DNA of 21,558 bases from a virus: positions 1 to 21,558 of the IMG/VR virus record IMGVR_UViG_3300042402_007160. The stretch is one strand, 5' to 3'. The notes under the pieces are model-generated. The model was not told the origin of the DNA. It did no database searches and was given only the letters and a program-made list of their open reading frames with translations. Each line of letters opens with the position of its first letter. Position 1 is the first letter of the stretch. Of the stretch, positions 1 through 6,729 are shown piece after piece. Both the position numbers and the translations under genes were made by a program.

Positions 1-40
1 TTTCTCTTGTTGATAAAGCGGAACTAATGTTAAGTGACAT
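1..40 (-). CDS. Start of an unidentified leftward gene (partial, runs off window)
   Basis: An ATG at 38-40 (minus strand) opens a frame reading MSLNISSALSTRE before the window ends. A clear AAGGAG Shine-Dalgarno sequence lies at 52-57, about 11 bases upstream of the ATG. Only 13 codons are visible, so no family can be named. It follows the Rossmann-2OG fusion gene and is separated from it by 87 bases that contain a candidate -10 element, so it may have its own promoter. Confidence 0.6.
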   Translation of the reverse strand, partial: MSLNISSALSTRE

Positions 41-85
41 GGCGTTGTGTCTCCTTAGATTTGTAGGTACTTGACATAACGCCCA

Positions 86-91
86 ATTATA
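86..91 (-). promoter_or_regulatory. Candidate -10 element ahead of the partial leftward gene
   Basis: The minus strand reads TATAAT, a perfect sigma70 -10 hexamer, about 45 bases upstream of the ATG at 40. The region upstream is an A-run followed by tctcta-like sequence at the expected distance, so no convincing -35 box is seen. This 41-127 gap is one of the few non-coding stretches in an otherwise tightly coupled gene series, which favours a real internal promoter, but the motif is short and could be chance. Confidence 0.35.
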
Positions 92-127
92 CTCTTTTTT
101 TGATACTTAGAGATATCACTGCCATTC

Positions 128-1339
128 CTATATTGGCTTTACATGCCCCGATCGGTCTCCTTGTCCAACAAACTCAAGGTAAGAAATCCTTGTCCCAGAT
201 TCAATGTTATTAACTGCATGTGCCCCAAGGAAACCTGATGGATAAATGATGAGATTCCCCTTTACTGGAGCTATTTCTACATTCGGATGTTTAAAAACCA
301 ACTCTCCGCCAGTGCATCTATCGGACAAGATTAGCGATATCGACAATACGTTGAACACTGGATTTTCATTTTCTCCCGCCCCTCCTATAGCGTTGTCATG
401 ATGCATACCCATTCCCGAGCCTTCAGGGTACTCAGCAATATGAGCATCACTTCTCCAGCGCAGACAGTCAACTATTTCCGGGAAAATTCCTTTATATGCG
501 TTTAAGGACTTACCTATAGCTGTCTCTATTTCTGAATGAAACTTAACTTCATCGTCGGTAGCCTCACTAGGTAGTAAATTGAGGAATCTCCTAGGAGCAT
601 TTTCTATTTGGTCTGGCGTAAACCTGTATCCTCCGCGATTAACATAAAAACCATCATCGTCGATGTAGTAATCACTTGGCTCTGTCAATTTACGACGCTC
701 CATGTACCTGTCTACAAACGCATCCCCCATGTCTGCCATTACGTTGTGGAACTCCACAACCCCATACCCGTAATTAGTGAATGGCGCACAGTCTGATCTG
801 TCCGATATCTCTCGAGATCTCTTTATTTCCTTGGCAGATTCTTTTTCTGATACCAAACATTCAAATATCGCTCCAGTGAAACAGTCGGATACGGTCAACG
901 CGTCGAAGTTGTCTTCCCCGTCGCAGGACAAATACATTGTCCTTTCTGCATCGGGATTCGGCTCATGAGGGTATGGCCACCCGTATATGGATGCCTCAAC
1001 GTATCTGACGCCACCATTTTTCAGTGTTGAAGCAAGATGTTTTTCGGATGACGGATCACCAACATGATTTGCGTCAACGTAAATTCCATTAAATCCATAA
1101 TCAACAATCATTTTTGCATTTGGAAAAACCCCGGCGCCCATGCAGATTGAAACGATTACGTCAACTTCCTTACACATTTGCTCAACGGTGACCAAATCTT
1201 TGATGGCCCAGCTATTAGCGCGACCAGCTGTTTCTTGCGACCTATTGGAAGAAGCCCAAAATACCTCATGGCCATTTCTTAGCCCTGCGACAGCTAGTGA
1301 TAAACCCATTTTCCCTGGGTTTAGTATTCCTATTTTCAT
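128..1339 (-). CDS. Fusion of NAD(P)-binding Rossmann domain and 2OG-Fe(II) oxygenase
   Basis: This 403-aa protein joins two enzyme folds. Residues 1 to about 155 look like the NAD-binding domain of the 6-phosphogluconate/3-hydroxyisobutyrate dehydrogenase family: GILNPGKMG glycine loop at 3-12, VDANHVGDPSSEKHLASTL at 88-106 and VEASIYGWPYP at 114-124. The helical catalytic domain that normally follows in that family is absent. Residues about 290-391 are a prolyl-hydroxylase-like jelly roll: H313-x-D315 in GMHHDN, GGELVF at 344-349, distal H374 in LGAHAV and R384 in GTRISYLEF as the 2OG-binding residue. All iron ligands are present. Residues 160-290 are unassigned. The start ATG overlaps the stop of the preceding gene as TAATG, with AAGGAAAAA in front, so the two are translationally coupled. 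Substrate is unknown; a two-step redox reaction on one substrate is possible but inferred. Confidence 0.85.
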   Translation of the reverse strand: MKIGILNPGKMGLSLAVAGLRNGHEVFWASSNRSQETAGRANSWAIKDLVTVEQMCKEVDVIVSICMGAGVFPNAKMIVDYGFNGIYVDANHVGDPSSEKHLASTLKNGGVRYVEASIYGWPYPHEPNPDAERTMYLSCDGEDNFDALTVSDCFTGAIFECLVSEKESAKEIKRSREISDRSDCAPFTNYGYGVVEFHNVMADMGDAFVDRYMERRKLTEPSDYYIDDDGFYVNRGGYRFTPDQIENAPRRFLNLLPSEATDDEVKFHSEIETAIGKSLNAYKGIFPEIVDCLRWRSDAHIAEYPEGSGMGMHHDNAIGGAGENENPVFNVLSISLILSDRCTGGELVFKHPNVEIAPVKGNLIIYPSGFLGAHAVNNIESGTRISYLEFVGQGDRSGHVKPI

Positions 1340-2148
1340 TATTTTTCCTTAGCTCTGTAGCCACTTGGCATATATATATTTGAAGAAATTCTTGCTGCCT
1401 GTGGCTGACTAATTGGGTCTACAACATTCTCCAACACGGAAGGGTTAGGCGTTCCCTGACAGTACCACCCAAGATACGAATACCTCGAACCGGAAATAAT
1501 GGGCTGAACCTCATGTGCCGCCACATAGTTTGACGGAAATAAAATGATTGTTCCTTTTTTTGGCTTTACTGTTATGTCTAGATAATTAAAATAATGAAGG
1601 CCGCCAGTAAAGTTTGTCCCATCCACCTCGTCTTCACTGTCTACGCAGTCATTCAGATAAGCAACAACAGAGACAACATTTCGAGTGGCTAACTGATCTT
1701 TAGGGTGAGGTTTGCCGTATTCGTATTCCGTCTGAATATCGGCATGTAGTCCTAAAAAAGATCCAGGCGGGTAGGCGACTATGTGTCCACGAATTCTCCA
1801 CCATATGCACTTTCCAGCTAATGGAAATTTTTCCAAATAGTCCTGAAGGCAATCGTCTTTTGCATTCTCTATGTAGTCAATTGTTTCTTGTACTCTCGGA
1901 ACAGAGCTTTGGTGAATCAGACTTCCTCTCCATGGCATACATTCCAAAGAGTCTCTCTTGAAGAAGTAATTACTTTTATTTATGTATCCATCTTCACCGG
2001 TTATTGGATCAATTCCTGGAGTGTACATCGATTCGCGTTCTGCCGTTAGCGTTTCATGACAGAAGCTGCGCACCCATTCCCAGTCGAGGCTAAATGCATC
2101 TTCGTAAAGTACTACCCCGCCCCCTAGATGCTTACCTATCGGATTCAT
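1339..2148 (-). CDS. 2OG-Fe(II) oxygenase, prolyl-4-hydroxylase-like
   Basis: This 269-aa protein belongs to the 2-oxoglutarate/Fe(II) dioxygenases, which couple decarboxylation of 2-oxoglutarate to hydroxylation of a substrate. The iron triad is visible: H135 and D137 in GLHAD, and H212 in AAHEV. R222 in SGSRYSYLGWY should bind 2-oxoglutarate. TGGLHYFNY at 181-189 matches the usual GGE-type strand. The N-terminus (GKHLGGGVVLYEDAF) resembles the starts of the oxygenases at 4433 and 5142, which suggests paralogues. I chose ATG at 2148 over a TTG at 2157. The gene overlaps the preceding one by 17 bases, and its stop overlaps the next ATG as TAATG. Substrate unknown. Confidence 0.85.
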   Translation of the reverse strand: MNPIGKHLGGGVVLYEDAFSLDWEWVRSFCHETLTAERESMYTPGIDPITGEDGYINKSNYFFKRDSLECMPWRGSLIHQSSVPRVQETIDYIENAKDDCLQDYLEKFPLAGKCIWWRIRGHIVAYPPGSFLGLHADIQTEYEYGKPHPKDQLATRNVVSVVAYLNDCVDSEDEVDGTNFTGGLHYFNYLDITVKPKKGTIILFPSNYVAAHEVQPIISGSRYSYLGWYCQGTPNPSVLENVVDPISQPQAARISSNIYMPSGYRAKEK

Positions 2149-3709
2149 GCTCGCCAAGTTCTATCATGTATTGCATATAGTCAATTACTGCTTCAATTAA
2201 TTTTTTTCTTTCATCATTCACCGAAATATGATTAAAACAACCGTAAACAGTATCTACTGCAAATTGAACTAAAAAATCAAAAGGAGGAGGGCCCCCGTTA
2301 AACTGCTCATATTCAAAAAAAGACAAGTTGTGCCAATCCCATGGTCTAAATTTTAGATTTCTTTGGTGCGGAAACCAGCACGGATAGTGCCAGGCGTGGC
2401 CAGCATGTCTCATATCGGGATGAAGCTCCACCAATGTACCTATAAGTTCCACCGGGCATGGGCGACCGTCTTCGTAAGGTTCTTTTCTAAACAAATCATC
2501 ACTGTTTGAAAATGCTCGTTCGAGATCGCCATTTTTGGTAAATAAAAACTTTTGGCCAATTAGGGGTTCATTTAATAAATAGTGATTTGAAAATCTATAC
2601 ATTGAGTCGTATTTTTTATTTTCATCTCTTAGCGGCTCAACTCCGACAACATTAAAATCACTATTACCTACTAACTTTTGAAATTCCAAAACATCATCCG
2701 GGATATTGCCATCGTAACAATAAACAAACATTGTAACTTTTTGAAACAAATCGGAATACTCCGGAATGGCGTAAATGCCTTTTGTGAAGACCAAAGGAAT
2801 ATGATCCGGATTTGGCCCAGTAGTTTCATCTTTCGCTACACCCTCTTTTCTCCACGTGTCGCCAAAATCATCACTAACGATACTTTTGTGTTCTTCATTG
2901 AAAAAAGGTTTTTCATTACCTACTTCACAACGGGTAAATATTCTTTGATCATGCTCCCACCCTGGTGAAAAGGAATGCAAAACTGATCTGTTATCCCAAA
3001 TTACAACATCTCCCTGGTTCCATGACCAGCTGTATCTCAACTCAGGAGAAAGCAATTGATTCTGCATGTATCTATTGAGCCTTTGGAACCACTCCGGATT
3101 TGTTCCATCGGCCATGCGCATGTCGTGTCCTGACCAAAGTAACATTGTTTCTCCGGTTACTGGGTGAGTACGTAAAGCTGGATGCGCTCCGGACCCCCCT
3201 GGACCATTTCTTGTCAGACCAGTTTCGTTAATAAACTCTGTTGTTTTCAGCAATTCTTTTATGTCTTCGGGGCAATCTCTATAAGCATTTACGAGACTAT
3301 AAAAATGGGTTTGCCCAAAATTCGGAGAGCAGGTGAATGTGTCCATCCTCAGGGCAGTATATGAAGGGATAAGCTCAAAAAATGGATTATCCATATGCCA
3401 TTGAGAATTGATGAACCACTCAACCTCTTCTGTCGTAGTGTTCTGATTTCCTGCATGTGTCTGATCGAACAAAAACCCTGGGCGTAATTCTTCCGGTTTA
3501 TTACCTCCCCTGTATATTCTCCGCATTATTTCTGAAAACTCTTCATCGGATGGGTTTAGCCCTATGAACCCGATCATTTTGTTTCTGACAAGTATCTCAG
3601 CAAAATAATCTGCATCTTCTATGACCTGCATGGGAGCAAGTCCGCGCATCTTAAAACCAAGGTTGCCAAGCCTTAACCCAGCGGCAATCCCTCCTTTTAT
3701 ATTTTTCAT
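2132..3709 (-). CDS. TauD/TfdA-type dioxygenase with a large unknown C-terminal domain
   Basis: The first ~265 of 525 residues form a TauD/TfdA-family 2OG-Fe(II) oxygenase. H105 and D107 sit in NSQWHMDNPFF. ALRTHPVTGETML is the conserved middle block (179-190). The C-terminal block GDVVIWDNRSVLH places distal H245, with R256 and R260 at the same spacing as the 2OG- and substrate-binding arginines of E. coli TauD (R266, R270). The catalytic set is therefore complete. Known TauD proteins are about 280-300 aa; here about 240 further residues follow that I cannot assign. They are rich in aromatic residues and His (HAGHAWHYPCWFPH near 435-448) and may be a binding domain. The start overlaps the DUF6065 stop by four bases (ATGA). 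Unlike its neighbours this enzyme class usually acts on small molecules such as sulfonates, amino acids or phosphonates; the substrate here is unknown. Confidence 0.82.
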   Translation of the reverse strand: MKNIKGGIAAGLRLGNLGFKMRGLAPMQVIEDADYFAEILVRNKMIGFIGLNPSDEEFSEIMRRIYRGGNKPEELRPGFLFDQTHAGNQNTTTEEVEWFINSQWHMDNPFFELIPSYTALRMDTFTCSPNFGQTHFYSLVNAYRDCPEDIKELLKTTEFINETGLTRNGPGGSGAHPALRTHPVTGETMLLWSGHDMRMADGTNPEWFQRLNRYMQNQLLSPELRYSWSWNQGDVVIWDNRSVLHSFSPGWEHDQRIFTRCEVGNEKPFFNEEHKSIVSDDFGDTWRKEGVAKDETTGPNPDHIPLVFTKGIYAIPEYSDLFQKVTMFVYCYDGNIPDDVLEFQKLVGNSDFNVVGVEPLRDENKKYDSMYRFSNHYLLNEPLIGQKFLFTKNGDLERAFSNSDDLFRKEPYEDGRPCPVELIGTLVELHPDMRHAGHAWHYPCWFPHQRNLKFRPWDWHNLSFFEYEQFNGGPPPFDFLVQFAVDTVYGCFNHISVNDERKKLIEAVIDYMQYMIELGEHESDR

Positions 3710-4431
3710 AGAATTGGTTCGTCCAATTTCATATGGCCGTCATGGCGTGGTCCTATTTGATTACCATTTTCATCAAGGCCAGTGCGGATCCCGCCCATCC
3801 ACGTCCAGGGTTCTTCTCTGAGTTTCTTCATTTTTGCTTCTCCGTAGGCAGCTCTTGAATTCATTAAGTTTGGCTTATCCCAGTAATTTTCTACTGAAAA
3901 TTTAACGGACGGCATTGTGTCAACGTTGTAAAACTGAAAAAACATAAACGGCATTCCTTTTGGAAAAATGACAGGCTTTCCGATTGTTGTAATTTTCCAG
4001 TTCATATTGAATTCGTCTGGCCACCAATCACTTGGAATATTTGCAGTAAGTGGGACAGCTCCATCAACAAAATAATTTGGAGCTCCCGACACCCAAGTGT
4101 GAACTCCTGGTGGAGTACTGATAGTCCAGCCTGTAGTGAATGACATTATCCCCACTATGCTTGGCATAACGATAGCTTTTTCGTAGGTCTCTCCATCGAT
4201 GCTAAATGTTGCCATTTCGCCGGAGAGCACCCGTGGAACAGAGAGCCCACCGTCCCACTGCAAAACAACTTCCTCTTGCAGGATCATTTCCCATCCAGCA
4301 GTATTTGCCTCAGTCAACGGCAAGCACTTGTAGGCATGTTTATTATACGTATCGTCCATCCAGTCGCGACGGACTTGAGATTGCCTAATTAGCGGTGGAT
4401 TCTGATGAGTGCGAGTTAATTTTATATCCAC
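3706..4431 (-). CDS. DUF6065 family protein
   Basis: The 241-aa product matches my memory of the DUF6065 family: DWMDDTYNKHAYKCLPLT near the start, ANTAGWEM, then FTTGWTISTPPGVHTWVSG, NWKITTIGKPVIFPKG and a FMFFQFY strand. Pro, Trp and Gly are frequent and no signal peptide or membrane segment is visible. Function of the family is not known to me; it has been seen beside oxygenase and peptide-modification genes, so a role in recognising or processing an oxygenase substrate is only a guess. The start is GTG at 4431, one base after the preceding stop (TAA-A-GTG), and the stop overlaps the TauD-like start. It is thus embedded within the oxygenase operon and is the only member of that block that is not itself an oxygenase. 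Confidence 0.75.
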   Translation of the reverse strand: MDIKLTRTHQNPPLIRQSQVRRDWMDDTYNKHAYKCLPLTEANTAGWEMILQEEVVLQWDGGLSVPRVLSGEMATFSIDGETYEKAIVMPSIVGIMSFTTGWTISTPPGVHTWVSGAPNYFVDGAVPLTANIPSDWWPDEFNMNWKITTIGKPVIFPKGMPFMFFQFYNVDTMPSVKFSVENYWDKPNLMNSRAAYGEAKMKKLREEPWTWMGGIRTGLDENGNQIGPRHDGHMKLDEPIL

Positions 4432-4432
4432 T

Positions 4433-5140
4433 TTAACCCCATTTTACAGACGAAACCTGTTTATTCTCTACTGCGGGCAACTCATTTTTTGATGAGCTGA
4501 CATTTTCTCCGTATCCGCTCGATTTATGGTTGCGGTCATTGTAGTCATACATGGTCACAACTGAATACTTTGTCCCTTTCGACACGGGCAAAGATGAGTG
4601 AGCATAAATGAAGTCAGATGGATGCATAATTAAGTCACCTTTTTCTGGGGTGAACTTTATATCCTGATAAGGCATCAGATATTCGCCACCTTCGTAGTCA
4701 TCGTTTATGTATCCGATAGTAGATACAGCACAGCTATAGGAGAAGCCAGAATCAGCATGAACGGAAAAGTGCTGCCCTTCGTTGTATTTTACAAAATTCG
4801 TTGCTTCTTCATATTCGAGACTCAAATTGTACAACCCGGAATAATGAGAAACGCATTCCCTTACCCCCATAATTACTTCTTTGTAAATCAACTCAAGATC
4901 TGCGAATTGCTCACTTTCGATCGGCATATCACCTTGACGTAGCTTGAAGTCAAAGCAATCTCTATAGTCCTTCATTATTGATTGATCGCCGACCATCGCT
5001 TGATTCCACTTGTAACGGGCATTATCGCTGTGCTCTAATATTTTTTCAAGACGCTCTACAAATTGAGAATTTTGTGGCCAAACATTTTTATAAAGAACAA
5101 TTCCTGCGTTGGCGTGACCAATGTATCCTGCTATATCCAT
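4433..5140 (-). CDS. 2OG-Fe(II) oxygenase with Lys as 2OG-binding residue
   Basis: The 235-aa protein has a full prolyl-hydroxylase-like core: H128 and D130 in FSVHADSG, GGEYLMPYQDIKF at 151-163, KGDLIMHPS, distal H181 in YAHSSLPV and K191 in GTKYSVVTMY. Most bacterial relatives have Arg at the last position; Lys there is typical of collagen-type prolyl 4-hydroxylases, where it binds the C5 carboxylate of 2-oxoglutarate. This makes peptidyl proline or a similar residue a plausible target, though that is inference. The ~35 C-terminal residues are polar and probably disordered. It begins with ATG after a strong GGGAG Shine-Dalgarno sequence, one base past the previous stop. Confidence 0.85.
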   Translation of the reverse strand: MDIAGYIGHANAGIVLYKNVWPQNSQFVERLEKILEHSDNARYKWNQAMVGDQSIMKDYRDCFDFKLRQGDMPIESEQFADLELIYKEVIMGVRECVSHYSGLYNLSLEYEEATNFVKYNEGQHFSVHADSGFSYSCAVSTIGYINDDYEGGEYLMPYQDIKFTPEKGDLIMHPSDFIYAHSSLPVSKGTKYSVVTMYDYNDRNHKSSGYGENVSSSKNELPAVENKQVSSVKWG

Positions 5141-5153
5141 TTTAATTTCTCCC
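5141..5153 (-). promoter_or_regulatory. Strong ribosome binding site shared with a neighbour gene
   Basis: On the minus strand the leader reads GGGAGAAATTAAA directly before the ATG at 5140. Nearly the same leader, GGAGAAAATTAAA, precedes the oxygenase gene starting at 6637. It decides the start at 5140 and suggests both leaders derive from one ancestral gene copy or are tuned for strong translation. Confidence 0.7.
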
Positions 5154-5768
5154 TACTTTTGTGATTGTATAAAAAGATGGCGTTGTCCATCTAACGCCTG
5201 ATTGTATTTCTCGGACCCCATGGAGGTAATTAACATCTCCTGGGTGGGCGACCGCAATGCCAGCAGAAATCGGTATTTCGAAATTATACTCCGGGTAATA
5301 TATCTGCCCACCAACAAAATCTTCATTCCAATAAATGATTGAATTTAGATCATAGGTTGGGAATGGGTTTGGGTCTCCGTTGTTTAATTGCTTATCAGCG
5401 TGAGGAGACTGCGAGTTTCCGGGAAGCCAACGTATCAATACTGGGGGCCTACACGAAACTTCAACATTGTATTTTCCGGAAATAGCATCTGCCATTTTGA
5501 GAATATATTTATTTATGATAGCAAAAATATCGGGGGCAATTCTCTGTAGAATATCGCCGCTGCACATTCTGTCCCGCCAGTATGACGAATCGTATATGCA
5601 TATCCCATCTTCGTTGAATTCATCATCTTTTCCATTTTCCCATTGATCTATGGTAGGGAAAAAATTATTCATTGTCTCTAAATCTTGTTTTTCTATAAAT
5701 TCTTTAATAATTAATATATTATTTAGAGTTTTCCCAAAATGTCCGTAGCCGACTAGTGACTGCTCCAT
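5142..5768 (-). CDS. 2OG-Fe(II) oxygenase
   Basis: With the ATG at 5768 the protein is 208 aa. It carries H123 and D125 in QSPHADKQ, GGQIYYPEYNFEIP at 153-166, distal H183 in NYLHGVREI and R193 in SGVRWTTPSFY, so all iron and 2OG ligands are present. The loop after the HxD motif (LNNGDPNPFPTYDLN) is longer than in the neighbours and may shape substrate choice. The frame is open back to a TTG at 5810, and another ATG lies at 5792. I prefer 5768 because an AGGA sequence lies about 10 bases upstream and because the GYGHFGKTLNNILII segment then aligns with the N-termini of the paralogues at 2148 and 5140. Substrate unknown. Confidence 0.8.
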   Translation of the reverse strand: MEQSLVGYGHFGKTLNNILIIKEFIEKQDLETMNNFFPTIDQWENGKDDEFNEDGICIYDSSYWRDRMCSGDILQRIAPDIFAIINKYILKMADAISGKYNVEVSCRPPVLIRWLPGNSQSPHADKQLNNGDPNPFPTYDLNSIIYWNEDFVGGQIYYPEYNFEIPISAGIAVAHPGDVNYLHGVREIQSGVRWTTPSFYTITKVGRN

Positions 5769-5854
5769 GTCTGACGTATCCTGGTGTTTCATACTGCATG
5801 ATGTTATCAAACCACCAGCGGAGGCGCTCCCTGTTCACGATAAAGTTGAATGTA

Positions 5855-6637
5855 TTAAAAATCTTCCGTAGATGATACTGGGGGCAAGAATCGTGGATTA
5901 ATTTTGTTGATCGACTCCTCCGGGAGTAGCCGCCAAATCTTTTCCGGATTAGCAACCCGCAACCACCAGTCTGGATATATTTCATTAACAAGAGTCAAGG
6001 CCACCGACCTTGCGCTGACCCAAAAAGATGTCATAGTCAGACGCTCGCCACTTATTAATTTAGTGACCCCATGACGATAAAGATGGCTTGCGGGAAAAAT
6101 AACCGCCGACCCAGCCTTGACCTTCAGCCTAGTACGTTGCTTGTCAAAGAATATTTCCCCGCCCTCATACTCGTCCGTTAGATAAACTACTGCGCCGACA
6201 TCATTTAAGTGTTCTGAAACTCCAACAGGTGGAGGTTCGTGACCGCGTTTCTCGAGTATCAACTCGCCGTCAGATTTGCCGCTGTCGTTATGCATTCCAA
6301 GAGAGTCACCAATCATCCATCTATTGAAAGACATATTTAGTGGAAGAAGAAAAAGCTGTCCAAAAGATTTTTCAATTTCTATTAATAATCTTTCTTTTAT
6401 AAGTCTATCTGCGATGATGAGGGACGCATCTGCGGAACCAGCGAGAGTGTAGTGCTGCCTCGAGTCATTATCTTCCCTGCCGGGGTGAACGACCCAAGCG
6501 CTCTTGTTGAGAAGCCGATCCACCAGATCTATGCGTTCACTCTCCGATAATATGTTTTCTATTACGTACATCGGTGGAATAGGAAGATTATTGAACTGAC
6601 TTATGTCTATATCTGGAATATTGTTAAACTCGGTCAT
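5855..6637 (-). CDS. 2OG-Fe(II) oxygenase
   Basis: This 260-aa protein has H116 and D118 in LGMHNDSG, GGEIFFDKQRTRLKVKAG at 159-176, distal H189 in YRHGVTKL and R199 in GERLTMTSFW. It therefore looks catalytically intact. It is the first oxygenase gene met by a polymerase reading leftward and the most divergent: its N-terminus lacks the GxxxxGxVLY start seen in three others, and about 50 extra residues follow the core (WWLRVANPEKIWRLLPEE). The region upstream (6638-6729) is non-coding and holds a TGGAG ribosome site directly before the ATG. Substrate unknown. Confidence 0.83.
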   Translation of the reverse strand: MTEFNNIPDIDISQFNNLPIPPMYVIENILSESERIDLVDRLLNKSAWVVHPGREDNDSRQHYTLAGSADASLIIADRLIKERLLIEIEKSFGQLFLLPLNMSFNRWMIGDSLGMHNDSGKSDGELILEKRGHEPPPVGVSEHLNDVGAVVYLTDEYEGGEIFFDKQRTRLKVKAGSAVIFPASHLYRHGVTKLISGERLTMTSFWVSARSVALTLVNEIYPDWWLRVANPEKIWRLLPEESINKINPRFLPPVSSTEDF

Positions 6638-6651
6638 TTTAATTTTCTCCA
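6638..6651 (-). promoter_or_regulatory. Ribosome binding site of the first oxygenase gene
   Basis: The minus strand reads TGGAGAAAATTAAA immediately before the ATG at 6637. It matches the leader of the gene starting at 5140 almost base for base. The remainder of the 6638-6729 gap is AT-rich with no convincing promoter or small ORF. Confidence 0.65.
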
Positions 6652-6729
6652 GAGCGTAATGATAACTTAATTTGACTATCTATCCATAAACACTTTGTCG
6701 ATGCGGAACGCTTACCGTAATACGCTGAT

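Noticed and set aside
5719-5991. Minus-strand open frame of 90 codons spanning the junction of two oxygenase genes
   Set aside because: It overlaps both confident genes in another frame and shows no protein-like motif; the two flanking oxygenases explain the region.
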